From Pyrocephalus nanus (lineage: Eukaryota > Chordata > Aves > Passeriformes > Tyrannidae): 64,000 bases of DNA. Shown here one piece after another: positions 27,601 to 42,800 of this stretch. The stretch is from NCBI GenBank assembly GCA_038380795.1, contig CM076266.1, positions 37,027,425 through 37,091,424 of the forward strand, read 5' to 3'. The position numbers were made by a program, and so were the translations under genes. Under the pieces are notes generated by a model. It was given only the letters and a program-made list of their open reading frames with translations, made no database searches and had not been told where the DNA came from. Each line of letters starts with the position of its first letter. The first letter of the stretch is position 1.

Positions 27601-30600
27601 CTCAACACCCATCCAATTTCTAATTATGGTAAACCCAGTAACTTGTCAACAGGAATTCTCTTTCCATGATTAAAATCAAGAAAACATTTTTTAATCAGAG
27701 CAGATAACACAGAATTTGGTCTATTTTCCAGCATAGCATAGATCAAAGATAAAGCCAAGAGCAGGAAAACAGAAACTTGTCTTGCAAGTAAAACAACATC
27801 CTACTGAACATAAATAGTTATTTGAGAATTTTCATGTACTTTAGACATATGTATTCATATGCATTACTCCAGAGCACTTATTTAAAGTAACAAATTTGCT
27901 CTTAGAATTCATACAGCAATACACAGCCCAAGTCTGTAGCATGTACTGCAGAAACAACTGAAGTATGAATTAAAATTTTTGCTTCAAAAGTATTTAGATT
28001 CTTTTGACAATCAGTAAGAGAGAAACAATCCACTGGTGATACAATTAGTTGTTCATATGTCAGATCTTAATTTTTGTACTCTGATGTAAAATCATTACTT
28101 TCAGAATTTTTCAAATTTGCAGGGAAAAAAAAGAACTTTCGTCTTCCCTTTAACTGCTGCTATTGAATGATTTTATACCATTTTTCAAGCTTGCATTTAC
28201 TCAAGCTTACTTCCTACATTCAGTGGTGACTAATAAGGAGGCCTAATGAGCTTAATTCCCTCTTTCTTTTATGCTTTTAAACAAACGAAAGCCCATGCTT
28301 TCTTCCTTCTTTTCAATAGCAGAAAATGAGGGGAGCACTGGCAGTCCAGGACCTGGGTAAGGACAGATGAGAGACTGACAGATGGAAACCTAATCCCTAG
28401 CAACCTTCTCCCACCCCAGCCCCCTTCCCTTTTCCAATTTCCCACCTCTCTCTCCTATTAAGACCTGCTGAAGCTGACAAGTTGCCTCCAATATCTCCTC
28501 CCCTCCCACCTAAAAAGGCCAGGCAAATCTGGGACCTCAAAAGAAGACAGGAGAAGCAGAGGGCTCAGGTGGCTGAACACTATGATTTCAAACACAAGGG
28601 AGAGAGGAGGAAAGGTGTCCTGGCAAGAGGGATAAAGTGAAAAGAGACAAGTAGGAATGGGAGACAAGGATGGATACTTACTAATTTCTGAGCAGACCAG
28701 GAGACTAGTGATAAAACTTTGGGCAAAATAGGGGAGCAAAAATGCATTTAACAGTTACGTTGGTTACATTATTCGGAGAATTAAAACAACTGGGTGTAGA
28801 GTTAAGAAAAAAATGTTTTTTGAGTATGTGACAATAGGTAATTGGCCGCAAAATGTTCTCCAGCTCTACCAATCAAAGCTTTCGTTTCAAAATACATATT
28901 AACTTCTATTATGCTTGATTCCTTTAAACAATACCGTAAGAAATTTGTCAAATGCTGAAACACACAGCCTTGGGAGAGACAGGGAATCATTTCTGAAACT
29001 TCACCCCACTCAAACATCTCTTCAAATGGCCCTAATTTACATAGACATTTGTTAATGTACATGAGGAATAATAGGAGGGAATAGCCAGAAAGCAAATCCA
29101 CTCCCCGTCTGTGGGCCATGACTTCCCTCTGCTTGTGCCTGTCAATATACCAGGCCTCATTTTCATCTAAAATTGGTGTCATGCTGCAAAACGTAGTCAT
29201 TCACTTTGAGAACTGCAATTATTACTGTGCTCACATGCAGCAAAGCACCATCTGGCCTGTTCACAATGCAGGCACAATGCAGGAAGAGTGAGCGCTGATG
29301 TAAATGGTTTTCCAGTAATACTGAATTCCTCCATAAAAAGCAAGTACACTTGTATTTCAATAATTACTCACAGAATCAAGCACTCTTAGATGTCAATGAA
29401 TACTCAAATTTTTTGAATGAACCCTGCTATCATCTTCTGTTACATATCAGTCAATATTTCAGGGACCTGAAGAATCACTGAAATTGTATCTATCTGGATG
29501 GATTTCCAAAATTTCTAGAGACTTGCATTCTCCTACGCATACCCAGGTATATACATACAAATGCATATTCCTATTTTTGAGTTGAAGCAACATATGGATT
29601 ATTCAAACACATAAGAAAATAGTAGTGATCCATGTGATCATTTCTGTAAAAAATTACAGAGCTAGGAAGTGCTTACCATTATTTACAACTGTTAGCATTT
29701 AAATATATACGACCTAATGCTCAAGCTAGCATTTCAGCTATGCCTCCATGAACAGCAATAATACCATTTAAAATTAATAGCCCACCACAGTCACAGAAGG
29801 CATTACTGAGCATATAATGAATGAAGCTGGTCACACAGATGGCAGTTCCTCCTCTGCCCTTCCCTCCCCTCCACTTTGGAAATATATGATATCAACAGTA
29901 ATGCGATAACACAGGCAAAGGTATACTGAGAAGCATTAGTTTGGGTACAGACTTCGGTGAGTTTTACACTAGAGTTTAGGCACGGATCAAACAACTGCTT
30001 TGGCAGCAACAGCAATCCAAGCTGATGGGAAAGGCAGAAAAATAGCTGGACCAAATTAGTAGAAATCTCACAGTATTATTTGTTACAAAGACATAATTCC
30101 TTCTTACATTGAGATTTGGTAAAAATCAGTGCTCTTGGCAAAGGCTGATGCTTTCCCAACCAGAACCAATAGAGAAATACTCTGAGCATTTTGGATTTGT
30201 CCCAGATCAAAATGTAGGAGTACTTGAGAACAGGTTTCAGTTTGGAGCCAAAACTGATTATAATGCTTAGCAGAAAGCAAGTGGAAATTCAATTACCAAG
30301 CTGACACATTTCAACATTTTGTTATAAAGAATTAAACTTGCAAATTTCAGCATGACTTTGCTGCACAAGTGAAAAACAAAATGATAAGGACTACTAACCA
30401 TAGAAAATTTGTGTTCAAACTCAGATTCAACTCACTTAGTCCGAGCCATATGACGCTGTTACAAAATCATTGAACACAACTCTTAAACAAGTGAGTACTG
30501 CCTTTTTCTAAGTGATGAACCCTCATGTCAAATATCAGGGAACACAGATAAGATAAGCGGTTAAAAAGCTGGAGCTCAAGGCACCAGGGTAGAAGAGAAA

Positions 30601-32529
30601 GGAGGGAGGGACCCACCCATGGAGTTCTAGCTGTGCCAGCCTTTCTTTGTCCATGGAGAAAATCCAGTTAATGACTATAAAATCACAATACATACCAAGG
30701 TACTCCAAAAGATCTCATTTGATAGAGGAAAGAAGACAGCATTAAACTGAGAACAAGTACAACAAGGAACGGACTGGGGAAATGAATAGGAAATATAAAA
30801 AGATAGTGTATTATTTGTTCCCAGAAGCACAGCATAAGATGTTGGATACAGCAGGCATTTCCACCATTGTTCACATGATGTCTTTGTTATGAAAGTAATT
30901 TAAGTTTTTGTGTAGAATACAATGTACAACCAGGACAGATAAATGAATGTCACATCACCCAACTAACAGTTGGCAACTGGCAGCAATACAAAAATTAAGC
31001 TGGTACAGATTACTTCCAAATACTTCAAAAAATATTTACACATTTTAGAATGCATCTATTCAGTTCATGAAGAGAGACTGAAGGATAGTGAAATTATTTT
31101 TAAACTGTTTAAAAGTGGTAAGAAAATAATACTTTTGGAACAACCGTAATACATGTGCTACATGTCAGTGCATAATTGTGACAGGGTAGAGTTGCTCATA
31201 TTTTGCAGGAAGAAGGCAGTCAGTGCATGCAGTCCAAAGGATGATTTGCATGTGTGCTCTGTTATAGCCATAAAAGGAGGAGAGGAAATCTAATGGCCAG
31301 AAATAGAACCATTGTAAATTAACTAGAGGGGGAAAGTGCTAGAGAAGCACACAATAAATGAAATGGTCAGTAAAAAGATGGTCGAGTAAAAACAAGGTCA
31401 AAGAATGGAGTATCGATATAACACACAGGGATACCAATGCAAAAGTGCTCCATAAAATCCGGTGTCAGGCATGAACTGACTGCTGAGGTCAAGGAAACCC
31501 CAAATTCCTGACCTAGCACTTACAAACTCTCTGTGAAGGAAGGACCAAGTTATTTCATCTTGCTATCTTGGTCTGCAGATCAAAGACAACCAACCTCTTA
31601 GACAGGGCAAGAGAGAATCAATCAATGTCCTCATGGTGCTTCGAATGCCTTGTGTGAAATCCTGGCTGTACTCAAGCCAGTGGGATTTTCAATGTTGGCT
31701 TCAACAGAGCCAGGATTTTTATCTACAATTTGCTATCAAAAATGTTGGCTGTTATTATTTAAAAGGATTTTTAAGCCTTTATGCTTAGTCTCAGTTACTT
31801 CCCAAATCAAAATTGTGTCGTCCGTAAGTCAGGAAACAAGCAGGGATGTGGAAATCCCACTTCCATCTTCCTGACTTGCCTATTGCTGTCGCGAGCAAAG
31901 AATCAGGATTTGACCTGAACTGCAGTTTTGATTTCTGTGTTAACAGAGAAGCACCCACTTAATTGTTACACAGCTAAAATGGATCTTAATGTTAGCACTA
32001 ATAGAAGGTTTTCGGATATAAAAAGTTGGCATGTCTATATTGCAATTTTTCCTAGAATAGCTATTCTTCAATATCTGCCCCAGAGAACTCATTAAAGACA
32101 CATAAAAGAGAGGGAATTAAAAAAGAAATACAAGATCAACAAAAAATGTTTCCTGATACCATTATCCTTTTTATTAGACATTTCAAAATGCAGAAGAAGT
32201 TGTCAATATTAACATTATCAATATAAAAACAAACACTCAGAAAAACTGAAATTACAGACAAAAGGCAAAGCAGTTTCCTGAGTTAAACAATGCTGCAAAA
32301 TAACACTCTCCTGGCACTGTTACCAGGAGATAACTTCATGCCAACATTGTGGCTTCTCCATATGTCAGTTAAGAAGACAGAAGTTGTTAGTGAAAACTTC
32401 CAGAGTGCTTTACAGAAACTGGGGGAAGGAGGGGGGGGGGGAAGAAGGAAGGAAGGAAAAATCCTAATGTGTGCCAAATTCCTTTCAGAATAAATAATAC
32501 CTCTCTGGAATACTCTCTGGAATATATTA
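24650..32529. other. Intronic sequence, no gene seen
   Basis: AT-rich. C-rich and purine-rich patches occur near 26820-26855 and 28400-28640. The longest frame (132 codons, 28802-29200, minus) has no recognisable motif. Confidence 0.65.
32420..32460. repeat. Purine-rich low-complexity tract with G-run
   Basis: A run of G bases interrupted early by one A is followed by AAGG-type repeats. It is a simple homopurine tract that may be length-variable and hard to sequence. Confidence 0.85.
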
Positions 32530-32870
32530 CATAGAATCATAGAATTGTTTAGTTTGAAAAAGACCTCTAAGATCATCGAGTCCAAATATTAACCCAGCAC
32601 TGCCAGGTCAACTTAAGTGCCATAACTGCACAGATTTTAAATACCTCCAGGGATGGTGACTCCACCACTTCCCTGGACATCCTGTTCCAAGGTTTGATAA
32701 CCCTTCCAGTGAAGAAACTTTTCCTAACATCCCATCTAAACTTCCCTGGCGAAACTTGAGGCCATTTCCTCTTGTCCTATCCCTTGTTCCTTGGAAAAGA
32801 TGCCAACAATTTTTCACCCTTGAAGGGATTGATGTCTCTACTGTCTGATTGCACTTTGATTCTAACATCT
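32530..32870 (-). mobile_element. CR1 LINE 3' fragment
   Basis: Starts at the left with the CR1 tail ('catagaatcatagaattg'), then 'agatcatcgagtccaa', 'cctccagggatggtgactcc', and 'ggccatttcctcttgtccta', all read as the reverse of CR1. Similarity decays after about 32800, so the 5' truncation point is uncertain. The frame is broken and it has no coding capacity. Confidence 0.85.
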
Positions 32871-35864
32871 CCAGTGCAAAAGTGTCAAGAATGCCTCACC
32901 GAAAATTTGTAGAAATCCTGGTTCATGACAGATGTTCTCCCTCATGATTTTAGGTAGTTCTTATTACCAGTTTAAACCTGTGCTTGTCAGATATCCTTCT
33001 CTTAACATCTGCATACAGGAAAGACTAAAGTATAGAACTATAGAACTCAGCTTTGCAACAATCACTGCAATGGAGCGAAAATAAATTTTATAGTACAATG
33101 CAGCCATCATTCCTTTGTATCTTTTTTAGCTTGGAAACTGAAAGTTGTTTTTTTTTTCAGTGGAGATCTTACAATGGTCAAAGGCTAATAGTTTATAAAT
33201 CACTCTTCATGCTTTGAGTGTATTTGCAAAATATTAAGAAAGAGTTCAGAAATGTATGTGAAAAAATTAACCAGGAGCTTCAGTAAGTGCATTTATAACT
33301 CAGCTCAAGAAGTAAAAGCACAGCTTTGCTGTGGGGAAGAAGGTGTCAACCGATGCCCTAGCATCAGCTACCAGGTTCTGTCTTTATGTGTCCTCATTAT
33401 GATCAAATGGTTATGCAGTCCCTTCCAGCCATGATATTAAGACACTATCTACCGTATTTCAATTCTTACAAATCTGTGTGCTGTTATTTCCAGATGCTGC
33501 AGCTGAAAGCATGTCTAGACAGAAAAATGTGGCAGATTCTACCTCTGCTGTTTAAGGCAATGCATTCTTAAGCCTTAAAATGTAACTACTGTGTGATAGA
33601 CTTTGATGATGATCACAGCTGCTCATGAAACATCTGGACTGGGAAGTGCCAAGTCTGTGTCTTCAGTTTGAAGGTGACGATAATGTCATGCTGTGGATTT
33701 GCACTGGCCTGATCTCTCAGCACAGTGTGCAAACTGCATGTGACGCCTGCAGAGTCAGTTTTTAGAAACAAACCAGCACACTGGATTGTTTGTTTTATGA
33801 CTCATTTTACACCAGCGGTGGCAATGCTTTCAGTATTGATGCTAAGTTCCCCTTTGGGGTGCTTGCAGTCTGCTCCCCTGCAAACTCTTTTGCAACAGCA
33901 GATGCTCTCTGACTTCCACCATCGACTGTTGACTTTGCTCTGTGCTGGAAGGTTATGGCAGCAGTTAACCCCTAGATTCTTCTTTCAGTGTATTCGAGGG
34001 AGTGAGGTGCCTTAATTTCCCAACTGATTAAATGTCTTCCATGAACATAAGGTATCAGCACCATCAGTCAAACCAGATGGTAGTGTATTACACGGCCCCA
34101 AAACTGGAACTCTCGTGGAAATGAATGGATAGCTTTAACAACAAATCACTTTTCTAAATAGATACAATTTAAAGATAATTTGAATTATAGACACTTTAAT
34201 TTAGCTCTACCTAAAATATAGTTACTTATTATTGCTAGCATAAGTCTCAAGATGAAGGGGGAAAATTCTGACTTGAAGTCACAGGAAGCTGAAGTTTCTC
34301 AACGTTTTAATTAATCACAAGGTTTATCAATACTGATATTGTTTCATTCACAGACATACTTCAAACTCTAATAAAGGCATTTTTCCGTTTTTTTAACATA
34401 TGTAACTAATCAGACTGAGAGGGATCACATTCATTTACTCCTACAGATACAATAAACCAGCTTTCACATCTCTAGAAACTTAGTATCAGTTCCAAAATGA
34501 CAGTCCCTGTTTTTCCCACAGGCAAATGAGACTCACTGTAATTCATCGTCCAGTTACTATTCAATTTAACAGAGAGTTATGGAATTTAAAGACATTAAGT
34601 GTCTGTAGGTTTAATGAAAATCCACACCTGAACAGAGACTCCGCAAGAGACGGGGAGAACTCAAATGCTTTAACACCACTGATAGTGTTAAAGGGCAGAA
34701 CCCCAGTGGGGACATGATTCTGCAGACAGACAATTCCTCTGCTGCTCACCTGACGGGTACACACGCGTTTCCCGACGAGTTAGTTTATATACAACGAGAG
34801 ACTAACAAAAGGACAGGGTGATTTTTGGCCAACCAAACTCAAAAATAAAGAGGGTACTGCAAGAAGGAGCTTACAGATTCAGGAGGAGGTGGAAGAAACC
34901 AGTGAGATTGCAGGCAGATGAATGGAGGGGAAAATATGAGCGCACGTAAGGGGAAGGCAGATAGTGACAGTGCCTGGAGCATTACAGCTGGAGTCTCACA
35001 TTGTATCTAACTGAGACCTGCTGTCATGGTAGTGGGTAATCTAGAGGTCTTAGGATAAAGAGGGTTAAGATGATCATCTATTCACAGAATTCCTTCCTTT
35101 AGTCCCCATTCCCCAAACTGTCCACCAGAAACTCCACAGAAATTGCTGTTAGGACTAAATAGTTGCAATCCAAATCAAAGCCTAGGCCTGTGTTATCCCA
35201 GACACCAAACAAAGACTGTAAGAATAACTGGATGAAACATAAAATTGAAACAGTTAAGGGAAACAAAATAACCACAGGCTTTATCCCCATGATCAAGAAT
35301 ATCACACATTTAGCTGACCAATTGAGACATGCTGTCACTTCATTTTGATGATGTAATCAGCTCTACACAGCTGATCCATGTACTATGTGGAGACCTGCTG
35401 ATAAAAGTGATGTTCTGCAAAGGCAGAAATGTGTAGCCATATGGAGCTCATTGCAAGCACGAGCCTCTCTTTACACTCCTGCTTGAATTTCTCACATATC
35501 CTCATTATCTGTTATTGAGCATTTGCATGGATCTAATATTCTGAACAAGGGAGCCAATTCCACTTTTACTGCTCTCCAAAGCATTTCTACTGCTTCACTG
35601 AAGATATTTCAGAGATTTAAGTATAAGTGGCATTTAGTCCCTGTTGAAAAGATTTAAAAGTTTTATGTTTTTCAAACTATTTTCCCAAAGTTTAAACTAA
35701 CATCTGTGTCATCTCTCAAACTCCCTACATAGCTATTTGGTATATAATGAGTTGTTTTCCAAGATTCAATGGGACCAAAGTGTTTCATGCAAATAAAAAT
35801 TTTATATTCCTTATTTTATTATCATGTCACTTAAGATCATCGTGCATCTGAAAATTTAAACTTA
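32871..35864. other. Intronic sequence, no gene seen
   Basis: Nothing coding recognised. The patch 33600-34010 is less AT-rich and holds an AP-1-like TGACTCA in 'tttatgactcatttta' near 33795; an enhancer is possible but unsupported. Confidence 0.6.
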
Positions 35865-36893
35865 TCAAGTTACATAATGGGTGAGCAACTGGCTTACAGG
35901 TGGGGCACAAAGAGTTATAGGGAATAGGGTGGCATGAGGCTGGTGTCCAGTCACTAGTGGGGTTCCACAGGGCTCAATCCTTGGCCCAGTTCTCTTCAAC
36001 AACTTTATAAATGACTTGGACACAGGACTCGCTGATGGCACTAAACTGGGAGGAGCTGGGAGTTGACTCCCTCCAGGGCAGAGAGACCCCGCAGGGACCT
36101 CGGCAAATAAAGAGATGGGCAATCACCAACTGTATAACATTTAACAAGGGCAAGTGCTGGATGCAAGCACCTGGGATGGGGCAACCCTGGCTGTGTGTAG
36201 AGACTGGGGAACAAGAGACTGGAGAGAAGCACTGTGGAAAGAGACTTGTGGGGTCCTGGTTAATGGCAACTTGAGTATGGGTCAACTGTGTGCCCAGTTG
36301 AGGCCAACCATGTCCTGAGGGGCAGCAATCAAAGAATCTCCAGCCGGTCCACGGAGGAATTGTCCCGCTCTGCTCTGCACTGGTGTGGCCTCACCTTGAA
36401 TATCATGTGCAGTTTAATATCTTTAAAAAAGATATTAAGCTATTGGAGAGCATCCAAAGGAGAGCAATTAGGATGGTGAAGGGTCTGGAGGGAAGCCTTA
36501 TGAGGAGTGGCTGAGGACACTTGGTTTGTTTCACCTGGAGAAAAGGAGACTGAGGGGAGATCTCACCTTCAACATCCTCATGAGGGGAAGTGGCAGGTAC
36601 AGATCTCTTCACTCTAGTGACCAGTGATAGGACTCAAGGAACCAGCATGAAGCTGAGTTGGGGGACATTTAGGTTAGATATCATGAAAAAGTTTTTCACC
36701 CAAAGGGTGGTTGAGGACTGGAACAGGCTCCCCAGTGGTCACAGCACCAAGTCTGACAGAGTTCAAGAAGAATTTGGACAACCCTCTCAGGCACATGGTG
36801 TGTTTCTTGGGGTGCTCAGCACAGGGCAAGGAGTTGGACTTGATGATCCTGATTATCCTGATTGGTGCCTTCCAAGTCATCATATTCTGTGTT
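35865..36893 (+). mobile_element. CR1 LINE, about 1 kb, frame-broken
   Basis: Plus-strand CR1 ORF2 C-terminal half and 3' UTR. Landmarks are 'ggtgtccagtcactagtggg' near 35941, 'aacaactttataaatgactt' near 35998, 'tttaacaagggcaagtgctg' near 36140, 'aaaaggagactgaggggaga' near 36541, and 'ggttgaggactggaacaggc' near 36708. It ends near 36893 with 'ttggacttgatgatcctg' and a short tail. Stops and frameshifts break the frame. Some consensus sequence is missing between 36015 and 36045, where the RT frame jumps. It is 5'-truncated at about 35865. Confidence 0.92.
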
Positions 36894-39800
36894 ACCGAGA
36901 GATTTAAAAAAAGGGGCTGCAGAATATGTTTAAGTTAGAGGAATCTGTTTCCTAAAATTACATGACTCTGACAATCTCTCTACTTTTAAATCCATGCTTT
37001 CAATCCATGTCTCAGTTGTAAAATATTTTATATATAAAATAAGTTATTAATTTAGCGTTTAAAAATCTTATGGCAAAATATACCCCCAGTAGATGTTATT
37101 TATCTAAAGCTGCTCAAGAGAAAGTTTGGGTTAAAAAAAGAAAGCAATGATGCAACAATTAATAATTAACCAGTTGCTAGTAACAGCTTTATTGAATTGG
37201 AAAGAAAAACTGTCAGCTGCACAGAAATTCACAATATTTTTATCACCCAGGTAGTATGAAATATTGAACCTGGAAATTGGAACTATTTCTCCAGGCAGGA
37301 AAGTTTTCTTGGCGCTAGCCCAAGTTAATACAATAGGTCACAGAACATCATAATTCCCAGTCCACTGTTTCAAAGGAACAGGGGAAAAAGATGATAGAAA
37401 AACAGACTGCTTCTTAGAAGAAAAAAAAAATTAAGTCTTTTCATGTAGACAGCAAAACAGGACTCTAAAACGTTCACGCATGAGTACACTTTTCCCTCTT
37501 TCCTTTTTTTTTTTTGTTTTTTAATCCTTTGGTGCAATAGGAGTATTGCTCTCTCTTTTTAATAAGCACATTTCATTTAAATAGTTTTCTTGAGTTCTAG
37601 CTCACCCACCTAATAAAATGCAGTGTTTCAGAGATGTGACAATATTCTAAGCACAAACTGTGTATTTTATTTTTTGCAAAGTAACATTACATCATATGCT
37701 TGGTAATTACATTTTAATATTGATGTTGACCATAGCCCATGAAAATGTGCATCTAGACTCTCAACTTTGAAATCTTATGGCTTATCATCACTTGGTAATA
37801 CACAATCCTCAGTACCATTTTTGCTTTGTTTGTAACACAGGATACTGTCTTTTTTTCTTTTCTTTCTCAAAAGGCTCCCAGTAGGATCAGCTGGGCCACA
37901 TTTCAAAAAAATATCCAAAGAGGCTCTATTAAATTCTATGAATGGCTCAAATACTAAGGAATTATCACAATTCATGTACAGTTAATAATGTTAATGTTAC
38001 TTCTTACATGAAAGGAATTATACAGGCACCAAAAGATTTTACAGTTATGAATGAGGGGCACAGGGAAGGAGGGGGAGTAAGTGGAAGAACTGAAGAAAAA
38101 GGCATGGGCATTTTGAAAAGCCTCTGAAAAGCAAAGCTGTTAGAAATTTTCAGAACGCCGCTTAAAGTGTACGATGTGAAAAAAAAAAGCATATTTTAAG
38201 GAGAGGAGACCATTGCTAAGCAAATGCTAGAATTGAGATTTCTGCTTTTCACTGTCAGCTCTGTTTCTCAAGTGGTGCCGGCTGCCAGCTCACAGAAGGA
38301 CAAGACGAGTGCCAGAGCCTTGCATAGCGGCAGGAAGAGCAGAGACCAGGAGCAGGCAGCAGGTTGGGACACCCCCTCTCTCTGGCAGCATCAAGATGTT
38401 CAGTCTGTTCAAGCTGCCTCCTGGATCTTCACACTGTGATCCCACAGTGATTTAAGTCAAGCTTAAAAAACCTTCCCTCTGTTTTCTTATACATCTTCCC
38501 TAGTGCTCGGTATTACTACGAGCAAGGTGAAAAGGTTTACCATAATCAAGGTGAAAATAACGAGCGAGAGCACAGTGCTTGCCAAGGCAGAGGGGAGCTG
38601 CACAAAGCAGGGCAGGTGCACTCAGGGGGAATATGCTCCTCAGGAAGATGCCTTTGGAAAGGGAGAGGTGAGGACACATCATCCAGTCAGACGAAAGCCT
38701 CTGGAGTGGTACCTCTGCTGCTTTAGAAACAGACCTCCCATAACCATTAACAGGAGCACATTTCAGTATAAGCTTTTCCTTAATTAACACAGAGCCCCGC
38801 CCCTTAAAATCATATGAAAAAAAATATTAATAAACCATAAATAAGCAACCTGAAACCAAACAAGTACTTTGGCACACACCCTGTACCTCTTCATGTCATG
38901 GGCAAATTGAAAGCAAGGGTGACCAGACAAGAAGAGGTGCTTCTCAGAGAGGGATATTTCCAGGCTGTTCAGTCTTTGCACATTACTCACACAGCTGAAC
39001 TATTCTCTTGCAAGGTCTAAAAATAAATTCACTTTCAGATAAAGCTCAATGCTGTAAATTTCAAACACACAGAGGAGGGTTCAGAGAGACAGGAAGGAAA
39101 ATATTATATTATCATAAAGAGAGCTCACATTTGAAGTTTAAAGAAAAAAGTTCACAGAGCAAGTGCTTCTTGCCTGGAACAGGTCAGATCAAGATTAACA
39201 GCTAGGTAATGTGACATTTTCTGAGTACATGTATACGTAGTCTACTGTTAAATTTAAACAAACTGCACCATTTTGGTTTACAGAAAGAATGTCTACTCAC
39301 TGTTTCATATTTTCTGAAATTCTTTTACCTTCTCCTAGTACCATATTTACAAATCACAAATCCCGCTCAGTTTTTCCTCCCTCCAAGAAGCAGTGTGTCA
39401 ATGATGTCTTATGATGCAATCCAATTACCCTTAGACTTCTGACTCTCCAAAAAGCTTCTTTGTTAAAAACAATACCACAGCTAAGTGACAGGACTTTACT
39501 AAGCTTATGTAGACCATATTGGTCCACACTTATCAAAGCCCTTCACTAACACTTATTGACTTCTCAGATGGATCTATTACAGTCAGCTGTGCCAAACACA
39601 TGCCATTTTTAGGCGAGTGCTCCAGATTCTTCCAGTAACGAAGTTTTCCCGCTTTGGTTCAAAAAAAAAATGTCTAATTGTGTAAGTTGTTTTGCTAGAA
39701 CATCTCCATCCAAATTCCAAACTGCAGTAGCTCAAAACTGAGACCCGACTTCCCAGACTCACTGGGTGCAAAGGCAGCCTGGCTGACCCTCAGGCAGTCA

Positions 39801-42800
39801 CAGGTGCTGCAGCCAGCAGCAGTACATCTAAAGGGACAGTTTCTGCTAATTCACAGCCTGATAAAAACAAACAAAAACCAGATTTGACTGTCTAGATTCT
39901 GCACTTAGAATTATTCTTCTTGTCAAGAATGATTATCTGCTCCGTATCTATGATGAACAGACACATGTGCTTACCCATTCACACTCAGTTTTTACAGTTT
40001 GGACTTTTTTAATGGGTTTGTAACTGTAGCTAGTGTTGATATACACATACCAGGAAATTTTGACAGGGCTGATAAAACCTTTGAAATCTGATTTTTAAGT
40101 CACTCTGGAGGATACATTAAATCTTGCTAAAAGGAAGCTAGCTAAATGGAGAAGCTAGGAGAATTAAGCCTTCCCAGGCAATATGGTAAACAGAGATACC
40201 ACGGTGGAGGCTAAGTACAAATACATGACACATGGCAAACAAAGATTTGAGAAAGTGGAAAAGGAAGCCAGTGTAGCAGAACAACACGGTATGGGAGGCC
40301 GTAAGAAACAAGAAAATATCCTTCTGAAAGCTGGAGTCCAAATGAAGGAAGTAGAAAGACTCATGAGCTCATGAAAGACTCCTAACTCTTGTAGGTTAAA
40401 TCAATAAAAACAAACAAAAATAATGTTTGCAAAATGAAAGCAAACTTAAACCACAATTAGGCAGGCCAAAAGACTGCCTGCGAAATGACTGTCAGAAGAC
40501 AGAAGAACTAACCACAGCCCCTTTTTCGTACGTGAATGCAAAGCCTGACAGTTTGGCCAATAGACAATTAAAGGATAAAAGGAGCACTTACAGCAGAAAA
40601 TAATCCAGTATTTTGAGCTCTGCATTCAGAGAACCCAGAACTTGGAGAACTATGTCTTTGTGAGGTACTGGTTGGAACATCCATTTCAAACAGATTTCAG
40701 TGGAAGAGGCTACAGAACAAACATATGAACAATAACAACTTGCACAGGTCAGAAGAGCGTTCTTAAGGAACTCGTGGTTGAAACAGCAGTATGAGTAGCT
40801 GTCTCTTTTAAAACTGCCTCAGAATCACAGGACACCAAACTGGCTTATACCACACCAACATTATGACAATCCCTAAGACGATCCCTAAGAGAAAGCCAAA
40901 AAAATTCAGGTAGTCTGATATTTCCACTGGGCAAACTAGTAGAAACTATTTAAAAGAACAATACTAGCAGACATATGATGTTATATTTATTGGGCAAGTC
41001 AACGCAAACTCTCTTAAAAGCATGAAAATACCATGAATGAAAAAGAAAAGTAAATATTAAGGAACAGAGAACAGATCCTAATTTCAGTGAAATAGATATA
41101 AAATACATTCAATCCTTGACAACTGTTTTAATTTCTGGTCTATTTTTATAAGATGACTTGGGGCTGGAAACGAGTAATAGAAGACAATGTGGATGACCAA
41201 AGACAGGTAGGCTATCCCATACAAGGATTGGTCAAGTACCCTCTGACTCTTCAGGCTGGAAAAGAGTTGACAATGATAAAGGGCTTTATGCCACTTCCAG
41301 ATTTCACACATGTATAAAAAATTAATTTTCACTGTTTATTCCACTAAAAGACGAAAGGTGAGGTAAATGAAATTAAGCCAATGACAAGTTCAAAAACAAC
41401 TGAAAAATGCATCTCTTTGCATAGCACATTCCAAGTCTGGAGCTCTTCCACATAGGATGTTCAAGTTCACATGGGTCCATGGAACTAATCACCAAATTCA
41501 TAAAATCAAATATAAGAATGAAAAGATTATACTACACTTCAGAATCCAGCTCTTTGTCTTAGGAAGTTTCCAAGCCACAGATTTCATACTTTTTCAGCTC
41601 ACATACCTTCTGCTACATTTATTCTGCTATTTCCAAGGCTATGGAGTGCAAGAGACCAGCATGAGCGAGACATTTTGGCAAAGTGATGTGAAGGGTTGGA
41701 GATAGTCTCCTTATACTTGTACCACTGTAAGGCTGATTTTTTTTTCCTTTTACTAAGCCTGTCCAAAGAAAAATCCCTGATAATATGAAATCAACAACAG
41801 TACTACAGATTCAGACATTTAGTAGCACATCTGTACTGATGTGAACTTAACATTGCTCTAATAGGTCAGCTAGTCCTAGAATTAACTTCTCATAGAAAAC
41901 TGACAGACTTCCTGATTGTAGGACTCAGCTGAATTTCCTGAAGCTTTCATTCTTTAGGATTACAGATTATAAAGACTGGTGTGCTTACTAGGCAGAAGGG
42001 GGGAGGTATGGGTTATTTTGGAAGGAGTAATGGGATGAAGACAGACTGGCCTAAAATCTGGTTTGGCTTCAACTAATAACTTCACTACATAACTCTTTTT
42101 TTCTCAGTATTGCAGAAAGCTGATCCAGGACTGAAAGCAAGTTTCTCATTCTTTCCAAGAGTTCCCTCAAATGAGAGCTGGCATCTCCCATTACATGGAC
42201 TGCAGGCTCCATTAAATCACAGGATATAGTAAAAACTGACCTGACTACTGAGTCTTACCCATAAGACCGTATTTCTTTAAGTTTGTCACAACCTGGCAGG
42301 TGATAAGAAAGAAAATGCCCTTGCTTATGCACTTATGGGAGCCTTAGGTATACAAAAAAGTCCTAAAGTCGTCCCTGCTTGACATCGCGCAATCAGACTC
42401 AGTATCTGCAAGCAAGATAAACATATTCATGGTAGGAAAAAATCTGTTAAAATAAAATATGCAAATGTTTTCAGGCTTGCATGCCGTTGATATTTTGGAA
42501 AGGTTTTTGTGCGCCCACGATGTTTCTCCTTTCAAGGATGGTAGGGGACACGTCCAAATCATTACCTCAGCAGCTGCTATTCCAAATGGTGCTCAACAGC
42601 CCCAGAAATGAACAGCATCAACTTCTTTAAGTACATAGCAGCGAATAAATCTGTTCTGAAATGTTTACTAGGAACAATCTGATCATCAAGGATGGGGAAA
42701 GTCAGTATCAGGCTAAGTAACTGTTAGAACATAAATCCAGGGTAATACTGTTCACATCACTGACATTTCTTGCAGTTCCTTAACTGGTTTAAGCATAAGT

